From Sulfurovum sp. (GTDB lineage Bacteria; Campylobacterota; Campylobacteria; Campylobacterales; Sulfurovaceae), in the NCBI GenBank assembly GCA_020726085.1, contig DYTG01000066.1:1-9659 (forward strand): a stretch of 9,659 nt of DNA, given 5' to 3'. This document shows, piece after piece, positions 1 to 6,706 of this stretch. Below the pieces are notes generated by a model. It saw only the letters and a program-made list of their open reading frames with translations, was not told where the DNA came from and did not search any database. The translations under genes were made by a program, and so were the position numbers. The first letter of the stretch is position 1. Each line of letters opens with the position of its first letter.

Positions 1-90
1 TACTTTAATCGCTCCTCTTGCCTCCTCAAACATCTCTATATACTTCCATGCCTCAAAGAAATAATTCTCCAATCTCTTTTCAACCATCAT
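1..90 (-). CDS. Partial CDS (N-terminus only), unidentified
   Basis: An open frame runs on the minus strand from an ATG at 88-90 (followed at once by a second ATG) off the left edge, giving 30 codons without a stop. A GGGGA purine stretch about 8 bases upstream of the first ATG can serve as ribosome binding site. The visible peptide is charged and probably helical (MMVEKRLENYFFEAWKYIEM, then FEEARGAIKV). It has no signal peptide or motif I recognise. It is divergent from lptE. I see only the first 30 residues, so no function is offered; the start and open frame are seen, and its being a gene is inferred. Confidence 0.45.
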   Translation of the reverse strand, partial: MMVEKRLENYFFEAWKYIEMFEEARGAIKV

Positions 91-330
91 TGCAAATCCC
101 CGCATCTTTTATATTTTATTTAATTATACACTATCTCCACTTTGAGCCCAATCGGTTCTTGCAAAAGAGTAATTTTGATTTTGAGGTGCTATTGCGAAGC
201 TCAAAAGATGATTTGTTGGGCAAAGGTGTAAGCGTAGTTCTTGCAATACCATATCAAGTTTGAAACGATGGTTTTTAGAGATACTCATAAGCAAGATTAC
301 ACTATAATTCATTATTTATAATGGAGAATT
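91..330. other. Divergent intergenic region upstream of lptE
   Basis: About 240 bases separate the leftward partial gene from lptE. Short open frames exist on both strands (18-263 +, 124-312 -), but neither has a ribosome binding site or a recognisable protein. The right end carries the lptE promoter. Decayed coding sequence cannot be excluded. Confidence 0.4.
303..308 (+). promoter_or_regulatory. -10 box of the lptE-folC promoter
   Basis: A perfect TATAAT lies 22 bases before the lptE ATG in AT-rich sequence. It would start transcription near 314-316 and leave a leader of about 16 bases. A second TATAAT at 317-322 is too close to the start codon (331) to be the main promoter. No good -35 box is visible, which is common for the phylum's sigma-70 promoters. 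Confidence 0.5.
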
Positions 331-825
331 ATGCGTAGCGTTATTATTCTTTTGCTTATCGTTTTTGTCGCTTCGTGCGGATACAAACCAACGGCTCACT
401 ATACTCATAAAGTGTTGGGTCAAAATATCTATATTAATGTGGTTGTCGATAGAATGGAACCCGAAAGCTCGGTTTATATCAAAGACAAACTTGCTGCGAT
501 TATCTATCAACGCTTTCACGCTCATCTAAGCCCCAAAGAGAGCGCACAAAGTACCATTGAGGTCTCGTATGGCTCAACCATTACCCCACTAAGCTACGAT
601 GCCAATGGCTTTGTCACCAAATACCGAGTCAATTTGGCGATGACGTTTAATGTCAAAAGCAAAATCCGTGGCAATTTCGTCAAGCGTATCAACACAAGCT
701 ACGAATCGGATATTGAACAAAGCGGCAAAAATCAATCGGCACTGCGTATCGAAGCTATCAAAGAGGGAGCAACGATTGCCCTTGATGAGTTTGTATCTTA
801 TGTTGCCATGTTAGGAGCTGTATAG
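331..825 (+). CDS. lptE: LPS assembly lipoprotein LptE
   Basis: This 164-residue protein has a classic lipoprotein signal: a hydrophobic stretch at residues 4-14 ending in the lipobox V-A-S-C, with acylated Cys16 followed by GYKP, as is usual for LptE. LptE is the outer-membrane lipoprotein that plugs the LptD barrel and helps deliver lipopolysaccharide to the cell surface. The ATG follows a GGAG at 323-326 with a 4-base gap. The stop codon overlaps the GTG of folC by one base (TAGTG), so the two genes are probably translationally coupled. The lptE-folC pairing is common in Campylobacterota. LptE sequences diverge strongly, so the name rests on lipobox, length and synteny together. Confidence 0.8.
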   Translation: MRSVIILLLIVFVASCGYKPTAHYTHKVLGQNIYINVVVDRMEPESSVYIKDKLAAIIYQRFHAHLSPKESAQSTIEVSYGSTITPLSYDANGFVTKYRVNLAMTFNVKSKIRGNFVKRINTSYESDIEQSGKNQSALRIEAIKEGATIALDEFVSYVAMLGAV

Positions 826-1973
826 TGTCGGAGTTTTTAAACTATCTCAATACCAAACCCCTCTACTACAAGCACATTGACCACGCTCGTATCCACAAAG
901 CTTACGCACTTGTAGAGTCTCACATCAAACATCCCAAAACCATTCACATTGTAGGCACCAACGGCAAAGGCTCAACAGGGCGGACACTAGCACACCTCAT
1001 TTTTCAAAGCGGACAAAGCGTTATGCACTACAGCTCACCGCATATTTTACACTTCCATGAACGCATTTGGTTCAATGGCACTCCAAGCAGTGATGAGACA
1101 CTCAATAAAGCCCATCAAAAGCTTTGGGAACTATTAGGGCAAAGCGTGAGCGATACACTAAGCTATTTTGAGTACTCTACGCTTTTGGCTCTTGTGGTGG
1201 GTGAATCGTGCGATTGGATAGTGCTTGAAGCGGGATTAGGGGGTGAATTTGATGCTACCAATGTGGCCCCCAAATGTTTTAGCATCATTACACCTATCGG
1301 GCTTGATCATCAAGATTTTTTGGGAGAGAACATCGAAGCGATTGCTGCTACCAAAATCAACAGCATCGACACACAAGCCCTGCTTGCGATAGGTACACCC
1401 AAAAAGGTCAAAATCATCGCCCAAAAGATAGGAACGCAAAAAAAAGCCAAACTCTACGACGCTTTAGAGCTTAGCTCATCCCTGCAACAAAAAAAGATTC
1501 GTGCTTTTGGATTTAAAGGCTATTTGGTCGATAATATCGCAACGGCGTTGGTGGCTATGGATATTTTGCAAATCCCCTACACGCTAGAACATCTCAAAAC
1601 ACTCCAACTCTTTGGTCGCTTCTATCTTCTAGCCTCCAATATCACCCTTGATGTGGGTCACAATCCTCTCTCAGCTACGCAAATTGTCAAAAGTTTGGGA
1701 GAGAAAAAGATTGTACTTATCTACAACACACTCGAAGATAAGGCTTACCCAGAGATATTGAGCATCTTAAAAAAGAACATCCATTGGGTTGAGATTATCC
1801 CCATTAACACCCCCAGAGCCTTAAAAGAGGAGCTTTTGCAAACCGCCCTAGAAAATCTTAAAATCCCATACCGTAGCTTTGAGGCGATTGAACCCACGCA
1901 AGAGTATCTTGTTTATGGCTCATTTTATACCGTAGAGAGCTTTTTGCACCGCTACAGCCCCCTAGAGGCTTAG
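825..1973 (+). CDS. folC: Bifunctional folylpolyglutamate synthase / dihydrofolate synthase FolC
   Basis: The 382-residue protein is a Mur-ligase-type enzyme that uses ATP to add glutamate to dihydropteroate and to folates. Visible motifs, in order, are the P-loop GTNGKGST (residues 44-51), the SPH of the omega loop (71-73), E-A-G-L-G-G-x-x-DATN (135-146), the ITPIGLDHQDFLG segment (155-167), an Asn in the GYLVDNIATA helix (about 237), a GRF in place of the usual PGR (264-266), and DVGHNP (276-281). It is slightly shorter than the E. coli enzyme (422). The start is GTG, preceded by AGGAG at 813-817 with a 7-base gap, and it overlaps the lptE stop. The 3' end overlaps the convergent dcd by 4 bases, so no terminator fits between them. 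Confidence 0.93.
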   Translation: MSEFLNYLNTKPLYYKHIDHARIHKAYALVESHIKHPKTIHIVGTNGKGSTGRTLAHLIFQSGQSVMHYSSPHILHFHERIWFNGTPSSDETLNKAHQKLWELLGQSVSDTLSYFEYSTLLALVVGESCDWIVLEAGLGGEFDATNVAPKCFSIITPIGLDHQDFLGENIEAIAATKINSIDTQALLAIGTPKKVKIIAQKIGTQKKAKLYDALELSSSLQQKKIRAFGFKGYLVDNIATALVAMDILQIPYTLEHLKTLQLFGRFYLLASNITLDVGHNPLSATQIVKSLGEKKIVLIYNTLEDKAYPEILSILKKNIHWVEIIPINTPRALKEELLQTALENLKIPYRSFEAIEPTQEYLVYGSFYTVESFLHRYSPLEA

Positions 1974-2545
1974 GATTTGCTTTGGACTCTTAAGATACGT
2001 GGTAGCGTAATCCCCTCTTGATTTTGGTATTTGCCTTTTCGGTCACGGTAGTTGGTCTCGCACACCTCATCGCCTTGTAAAAACAGCACCTGAGCAATCC
2101 CCTCGTTAGCGTAAATTTTAGCAGGTAGTGGCGTAGTGTTGCTAATCTCTATCGTAATATGCCCCTCAAACCCAGGTTCAAAGGGGGTGACATTGACAAT
2201 AATCCCACACCGTGCATAGGTACTCTTACCCAAACAAATCGCCAACGTATCAATAGGCATCTTAAAATACTCTATGGTTCTAGCCAATGCAAACGAATTG
2301 GGCGGTACGATACAGATATTGCCCTTAAAATCGACGACATTGTTGTCATCAAAATCTTTTGGGTCAACTACCTGAGCGTTGATATTGGTAAAGATTTTAA
2401 ACTCATCGCTCACACGAATATCATACCCATAGCTACTAAGCCCATACGACACCACACCCTCACCAATCAAACCCTCACAAAAAGGAGTAATCATCCCCTC
2501 CCCCTGTGCCATTTTTCGTATCCATCTATCCGATTTTAGTCCCAT
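1970..2545 (-). CDS. dcd: dCTP deaminase
   Basis: This 191-residue protein converts dCTP to dUTP, feeding dTMP synthesis through dUTPase. The trimeric dUTPase/Dcd fold is recognised from GKSTYARCG (106-114), the conserved strand around TPFEPGFEGHITIEISN (120-136) with the catalytic Glu133, and the following GIAQVLFLQGD (149-159). Its length is normal. The ATG follows AGGA with a 6-base gap. It sits 15 bases downstream of the ATPase partner gene and could be read from that operon, but a TATAAT at 2574-2579 suggests its own promoter. Its stop overlaps the folC stop tail to tail. Confidence 0.95.
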   Translation of the reverse strand: MGLKSDRWIRKMAQGEGMITPFCEGLIGEGVVSYGLSSYGYDIRVSDEFKIFTNINAQVVDPKDFDDNNVVDFKGNICIVPPNSFALARTIEYFKMPIDTLAICLGKSTYARCGIIVNVTPFEPGFEGHITIEISNTTPLPAKIYANEGIAQVLFLQGDEVCETNYRDRKGKYQNQEGITLPRILRVQSKS

Positions 2546-2560
2546 TTTTTTCCTTTTGTT

Positions 2561-3097
2561 TTAAATTTTAGCAATTATATCTTGATATTCCAACTCTATT
2601 TTTGCTTCTTGTGTAAAAAATGAGCGTTTAGTATAACAAATAGAGGTGGAGCTAAAGATATTTAAATGATTTATTGCGTTCCATTGCATATCTTTTTGAG
2701 CTACCAAAACACCAAACACATTAATGGCTTGATTGGCTTTGCCTTCTAGTAGATGCAAAAGAATATAGACCAATTCAAGAGAGTTTTTGAATTTAGCCTT
2801 TACTTCATTTTCTCGTACTCGTTCACTCTTCATTTCAACCATGACAATATTTAAAATGCCATCAGCTGTTTGTTCCAAAATAATCTTCTCTACTTTATTG
2901 CCTTGAAGTTGAAAAGCATTGGACTCTGTATTTACAATCCAATATTGTGAAGTTTTAACTAAGTTTTGAATAGTTACCTTTTTAAGTGTAGCATCTACTT
3001 TTTCTTCAGTTATCACAATGCTACTATCAACACCCTCGACAAAAGAGCTTCCTTTGAAAAAATCAAAGATATTTTGTTTATTAAGATTATGAGTCAT
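2561..3097 (-). CDS. ATPase-partner protein, possible PD-(D/E)XK nuclease
   Basis: I do not recognise a named family for this 178-residue protein. Its core looks like a restriction-endonuclease-like fold. A strand ending in V-E-M-K-S (residues 87-91) carries an E88-x-K90 motif, preceded by acidic candidates E70 (in NKVEKIIL) and D79 for the metal-binding position. A long helix (about 95-117) and another strand (INVFGVLVAQ, 125-134) follow. No signal peptide, membrane segment or HNH/TOPRIM motif is visible. The ATG overlaps the ATPase stop by one base (TAATG), which implies coupled translation and joint function. The nuclease role is inferred from motif order and the E-x-K; an atypical or inactive active site is possible. 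Confidence 0.6.
   Translation of the reverse strand: MTHNLNKQNIFDFFKGSSFVEGVDSSIVITEEKVDATLKKVTIQNLVKTSQYWIVNTESNAFQLQGNKVEKIILEQTADGILNIVMVEMKSERVRENEVKAKFKNSLELVYILLHLLEGKANQAINVFGVLVAQKDMQWNAINHLNIFSSTSICYTKRSFFTQEAKIELEYQDIIAKI
2574..2579 (-). promoter_or_regulatory. Possible dcd -10 box inside the upstream gene
   Basis: On the minus strand a perfect TATAAT lies 28 bases before the dcd ATG, within the last codons of the ATPase partner gene. It would give a start near 2567 and a leader of about 22 bases containing the AGGA site. This would let dcd be expressed independently of the accessory pair above it. No clear -35 is seen; AT-rich coding sequence produces such hexamers by chance. Confidence 0.4.
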
Positions 3098-4434
3098 TAT
3101 TTCTCTAACTCATCCAAAATATACTCAAATTGCTTGGATTGAAGCTCTTCAACCTCGGAAAATGTCCCAAAGTGAATATTAGAATCATCGTCATACTTAT
3201 AAGGAATAATCGTCTTACCATTAAAGTAATAAATCCCTACATCATTACTCGATAGATTAATCTCACTATCCATCCCCAGTTCATTGGCTTCAATAAAAGC
3301 TTTGGTATCAACCCCCTTATCTCGCAAGTCAAAGAGATGTAGATAGTTAATAATGGTTTTAGCCAAAGTATTACTATGCGTTGCCATCAATAGTTTATTT
3401 TCACTTGCAAAGTGCATCAATAACTCTAATACCTCTATTTTTTTGGCAGGGTGTAGGTTCATCTCAGGCTCATCGATAATCAAAAAGTTATTCTCTTTTT
3501 CCATCCAATATTTAAAATAGAGATAAAGAGTTGATAGTTGATTGACCATCGAGGAGCTAAGATACATCGGGATATTTTCACCTGATTTATGACTATACGA
3601 TATATCCGCCATCCCTATCGCTTCGGCTCTATCGACGGAGATATTCCCCTCTATAATTTTGGCTAGTTTATCTATGTATTGATTGTGTTCTAATGGCTTA
3701 TCAAGTGAAAAAATAAGTTTCTCAATTAAATCATCAACAGGTTGAGTATAAGAAGGAGCATAAAATTTTTTAGTTTGCTCATTAAGTTTATCAAGATTTT
3801 GATACATAGAGTCTTTAAAATCTTTTTCGGTAGTAAAGATGTATTTATAAAATGAAGGGAAAAATAGTCGGCTAGATGGAAGAAACGAACTTGATGGAGA
3901 TAAATTTTCTATAATTATTTTAACTAAAGTAGCTGTAATCTCTACACTATAATCCGTTTTATCATAATCATCTAGTAAAATTTCTATTTTTTCGCTATCA
4001 CTTTGTTTATTTATGCAAAATTTTTCAAACGTATTATGTTTAAAAAACAATGATTTTACTTTAGCATCATTAATGGAAAAACTAAAATCAGCATCTATAC
4101 TATTTTTGAATATTGATTGAAGTTTATATCGTTTGAGATAAGTAGTAAATATGTATGAAATTCTATCAATAAGACTTGTGTCTAAAATTAATACAATATG
4201 ATGAAGACGTTTTATTGCTTTTTTATTTTCAATTATATCTTCTTGACTTATAAAGTTGTCATTTGTACACGAGATTAGCTCCTTAAGATTAATGTCATCA
4301 AAAATCCCCCAAATCAACTGCGAAATATAGGTTTTACCGCTATTATTATACCCTACAAAGAGGGTGAGTTTTTTGGATAGATCAATTTCGCATCGCTGGG
4401 TAATGGGTGGAAATTTATTGATGATGAGTTTCAT
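3097..4434 (-). CDS. AAA/ABC-type ATPase (AAA_15/AAA_21-like)
   Basis: This 445-residue protein is an SMC/Rad50/OLD-type ATPase. It has Walker A GYNNSGKT (28-35) right after an N-terminal beta hairpin, an ABC-signature-like YLSSSMVNQLS (291-301), Walker B FLIIDEPEMNLHP with Glu322 (317-329), and the H-loop ATHS (351-354). Residues 50-280 form a lysine-rich, helical insert without known motifs. The C-terminus (about 400-445) is too short for a TOPRIM domain, so this is not an OLD nuclease by itself. Such ATPases act as sensors or switches in two-gene defence systems, with a toxic partner encoded next door; here the 178-residue partner overlaps the stop. The ATG follows AGGA with a 6-base gap. 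Defence is inferred, not shown. Confidence 0.8.
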   Translation of the reverse strand: MKLIINKFPPITQRCEIDLSKKLTLFVGYNNSGKTYISQLIWGIFDDINLKELISCTNDNFISQEDIIENKKAIKRLHHIVLILDTSLIDRISYIFTTYLKRYKLQSIFKNSIDADFSFSINDAKVKSLFFKHNTFEKFCINKQSDSEKIEILLDDYDKTDYSVEITATLVKIIIENLSPSSSFLPSSRLFFPSFYKYIFTTEKDFKDSMYQNLDKLNEQTKKFYAPSYTQPVDDLIEKLIFSLDKPLEHNQYIDKLAKIIEGNISVDRAEAIGMADISYSHKSGENIPMYLSSSMVNQLSTLYLYFKYWMEKENNFLIIDEPEMNLHPAKKIEVLELLMHFASENKLLMATHSNTLAKTIINYLHLFDLRDKGVDTKAFIEANELGMDSEINLSSNDVGIYYFNGKTIIPYKYDDDSNIHFGTFSEVEELQSKQFEYILDELEK

Positions 4435-4458
4435 ATCTATCCTTTTGTATGCAAATTA

Positions 4459-4513
4459 GTGGGTTGTTATACCCACCCTACCTAATTGAATGGCACATTG
4501 CAATGCACCCTAC
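4459..4513. repeat. Palindromic, repeat-like junction between trpA and the ATPase gene
   Basis: The 75-base gap holds two symmetric elements. One is a hairpin (GTGGGT 4459-4464, loop TGTTAT, ACCCAC 4471-4476). The other is a perfect 10-base palindrome CATTGCAATG (4496-4505), flanked by GG (4492-4493) and CC (4508-4509). The string CACCCTAC occurs twice (4474-4481 and 4506-4513), the second copy covering the trpA stop codon. The style is that of REP-like intergenic elements. The hairpin lacks a following T-run on the minus strand, so it is not a convincing terminator. A TATAAC (minus, 4466-4471) lies in the hairpin loop side and could be a weak promoter. Confidence 0.5.
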
Positions 4514-5250
4514 TCGTTAATCTTCTCTTTAATCTCTCTTGCCAACTTGCTCACTTTGTCTATTTTTTGCGTATCACTAATGCTTTCGTCCAATAAAATA
4601 GTGACAAAAGCAGAGCCTACAATTACGCCATCTACTCCTTTGGATTTTTCTTGGGCGGTTTTTTCGTTTACGCCAAAGCCTACAAAAATATCGGTATTGG
4701 TGTAGTCTCGTATCATAGCTACGGTATCTTGCAAATCCTCACTTTGTCCTGCACCTGTAATTCCTGCGTAGGCTACGAGATAGATGAATTTTTGGGCATC
4801 ACGGACTATCATCTCGATACGCTCTTTGGGGTCGGTGGGGGCGATAAAATCAATCAGCGTAAGCCCTGCTTGTGTAATCATAGGTTTGTACTTTTGCGCC
4901 TCTTCGTAGGGTAAATCGGGGATGATAAATCCATTGACTCCCGCACTTTTGGCTTCGTTGATAAATCGCTCCACTCCTTTGTGGTAAAAAGGGTTAAAGT
5001 ACCCCATCCAAAGGGTATCGATTTGAGGAGCGATGCGTTTGGAGACTTCAAACAGATGATCCATCTTAAAGCCTTTTTGAAGTGAGAGAAGGTTGGCTTT
5101 TTCGATTATGGCACCATCAGCTACGGGGTCAGAAAAGGGAATACCAAGCTCCAATGTATCGACCCCAGCCGCACCAAGAGCCAATGCTAAATCGACGGTA
5201 AAATCTAGGCTAGGGTAGCCTGTGGTAATGTATGCTACTAATTTTTTCAA
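4510..5250 (-). CDS. trpA: Tryptophan synthase alpha subunit
   Basis: The 246-residue TIM-barrel enzyme cleaves indole-3-glycerol phosphate to indole and glyceraldehyde 3-phosphate; indole is channelled to TrpB. The catalytic pair is present: Glu34 in LELGIPFSDP and Asp45 in VADGAII match E. coli Glu49 and Asp60 with the same 11-residue spacing. IPDLPYEE (110-117), AYAGITGAG (160-168), GFGV (191-194) and VGSAFV (211-216) supply the loop and phosphate-binding elements. It is slightly shorter than E. coli TrpA (268). The start is TTG, following an AAGAG about 7 bases upstream; no in-frame ATG sits nearby. It stands apart from any other trp gene in this window. Confidence 0.95.
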   Translation of the reverse strand: MKKLVAYITTGYPSLDFTVDLALALGAAGVDTLELGIPFSDPVADGAIIEKANLLSLQKGFKMDHLFEVSKRIAPQIDTLWMGYFNPFYHKGVERFINEAKSAGVNGFIIPDLPYEEAQKYKPMITQAGLTLIDFIAPTDPKERIEMIVRDAQKFIYLVAYAGITGAGQSEDLQDTVAMIRDYTNTDIFVGFGVNEKTAQEKSKGVDGVIVGSAFVTILLDESISDTQKIDKVSKLAREIKEKINE

Positions 5251-5280
5251 ATGTTACTCTTTGTATGGGATATTGTTGTT

Positions 5281-5286
5281 ATTATA
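5281..5286 (-). promoter_or_regulatory. -10 box of the trpA promoter
   Basis: A perfect TATAAT on the minus strand lies 30 bases before the trpA TTG and just downstream of the glcD terminator hairpin. This spacing gives a start near 5274 and a leader of about 24 bases. It would drive trpA and possibly the ATPase, partner and dcd genes beyond it. Confidence 0.5.
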
Positions 5287-5309
5287 CTTTACAAGGATTA
5301 AAACTAGAA

Positions 5310-5336
5310 CAAAATGAGGCTTAAAGCCCCATTTTG
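5310..5336 (-). terminator. Hairpin terminator overlapping the glcD stop codon
   Basis: The minus-strand transcript folds CAAAATG-G-GGCT, loop TTA, AGCC-T-CATTTTG: a 12-pair stem with one G-U pair. The TAA stop of glcD occupies the stem-loop junction (5321-5323), so the stem takes in the last codons. The tract after the stem (TTCTAGTTTT) is only moderately U-rich. The position between glcD and the trpA promoter fits termination. Confidence 0.6.
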
Positions 5337-6706
5337 TTTGGATTGAGGATATTGTTGGGATCGAATGCTTTTTTGATGACTTTAAAAAGCTCCAATTCCG
5401 ATGGTGTAAATGCCATACTCATAAAGGGAGCTTTGGCTAATCCAATGCCGTGTTCACCGCTAAGTGTGCCACCCATATCGACTGTGATTTGAAAAATCTC
5501 TTCGATTGCCTTGTGTCCAATCTCAAGCTGTTTTGGGTCATTTCCATCTTTGACCATGACATTGGTATGGACATTTCCATCACCCGTGTGTCCAAAACAA
5601 GGTATCACGAGGTCATATTTTCGAGCCACTCCATCAATAGCCTCCAAAAGCTCTGGAAGTTTACTTCGAGGGACGGTAATATCTTCATTGAGTTTTTTGT
5701 TGCCATAGACGACTAAAGAGGGAGAGACATTGCGTCTTGCAAACCACAAAGCAGCCCCCTCTTGTTCATCTTGGGCTATCTTAAACTCACTGCATCCGTT
5801 TTCATTAAATTTGGTTTGGATAATGTCTAGTTGGATATCAAGTTCATCAAGCGAGTTGCCATCGACATCCGTGACCAAAATCGCTCCTGCCTCTTTGGGT
5901 AAGCCTTTGTTGAATTTGGACTCTACTGCTTGAATGCTAAGCTTATCCAAAAACTCCATCGCTACGGGCGTAACTCCACCTGCCATGGTTTTGTAAACCG
6001 CCTCCATGGCTTGATTGACGCTAGGAAAAATACCCATGGCGGTCTTTTTCATTTTGGGTTTGGAGATAAGTTTGAGCGTAATTTCACTAATAACCGCCAA
6101 TGTACCCTCACTGGCAATCAAAATCCCTGCGATGTTGTATCCTGCTACATCTTTGATGGTTCGTTTGCCTGCTCGAATAATCTCACCGCTGGGCAATACA
6201 GCCCTCAAAGCCATCACGTAATCTTTGGTAATGCCGTATTTTGCCGCTCTCATTCCCCCTGCGTTTTCGCTTACATTGCCACCAATAGTCGAGTATTGCT
6301 CACTTGCTGGATCGGGGGGATAGAATAGTCCTACTGCCTCAACGGCTCTTTGTAAATCCATATTAATTACCCCTGGCTGGACAACGGCTACCATGTTTTC
6401 CATATCAATCTCAAGGATTTGGCTCATGTGCTTTTCAAGTGCTAGGATAATACCCCCACTAGCAGGTAATGCCCCACCCGTAAAGCCACTTCCTGCCCCT
6501 CTGGGAGTAATGATGATACGATGCTCATTGCAATAGGTTAAAATGCGAGAAATATCCTCCTCATGGCGAGGAAAAATGACAGCATCGGGTTCGTAACGGG
6601 TGCGTGTGGCATCGTAACTGTAGGCGATGGTGTGAGCTTTGTCGCAAAAGATATTCTCTTTGCCAACGATTTGCTCAAGTGCTTCGATATGGTTTTGGGC
6701 TATCAC
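5321..6706 (-). CDS. glcD: FAD-linked 2-hydroxyacid dehydrogenase, GlcD / D-lactate dehydrogenase type
   Basis: The 461-residue protein has the N-terminal FAD-binding (PCMH/VAO-type) domain and a C-terminal FAD-oxidase domain. Landmarks are RGAGSGFTGG (69-78), DPAS (132-135), GGNVSENAGG (142-151) and SEGTLAVISEI (199-209) around FAD, then EDITVPRSKL (341-350), HTGDGNVH (373-380), SGEHGIG.AK (416-425) and DPNNILNP (449-456) in the catalytic domain. The family oxidises glycolate or D-lactate and passes electrons to the respiratory chain. No glcE or glcF lies here, so D-lactate is as likely a substrate as glycolate. The GTG start overlaps the pgbA stop (GTGA) and has GGAAG about 8 bases upstream. 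Confidence 0.9.
   Translation of the reverse strand: MIAQNHIEALEQIVGKENIFCDKAHTIAYSYDATRTRYEPDAVIFPRHEEDISRILTYCNEHRIIITPRGAGSGFTGGALPASGGIILALEKHMSQILEIDMENMVAVVQPGVINMDLQRAVEAVGLFYPPDPASEQYSTIGGNVSENAGGMRAAKYGITKDYVMALRAVLPSGEIIRAGKRTIKDVAGYNIAGILIASEGTLAVISEITLKLISKPKMKKTAMGIFPSVNQAMEAVYKTMAGGVTPVAMEFLDKLSIQAVESKFNKGLPKEAGAILVTDVDGNSLDELDIQLDIIQTKFNENGCSEFKIAQDEQEGAALWFARRNVSPSLVVYGNKKLNEDITVPRSKLPELLEAIDGVARKYDLVIPCFGHTGDGNVHTNVMVKDGNDPKQLEIGHKAIEEIFQITVDMGGTLSGEHGIGLAKAPFMSMAFTPSELELFKVIKKAFDPNNILNPNKMGL

Noticed and set aside
124..312. 62-codon minus-strand open frame upstream of lptE
   Set aside because: It has no ribosome binding site, no recognisable motif and no coupling to a neighbour, and it overlaps the lptE promoter region. 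A decayed gene remains possible but cannot be supported.
2159..2539. 126-codon plus-strand frame opposite dcd
   Set aside because: Antisense shadow of a confidently identified gene; no ribosome binding site and low-complexity composition.
3097..4434. OLD-family nuclease
   Set aside because: The fold of the ATPase part fits, but the protein ends about 90 residues after the H-loop and shows no TOPRIM acidic motifs.
2561..4434. Known PARIS, Septu or retron system
   Set aside because: The partner is too short and lacks DUF4435-like features for PARIS, has no HNH for Septu, and no reverse transcriptase or msr/msd RNA is nearby. Family search could still change this.
5930..6328. 132-codon plus-strand frame opposite glcD
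   Set aside because: Lies entirely antisense to conserved FAD-domain motifs of glcD; the peptide resembles no protein.
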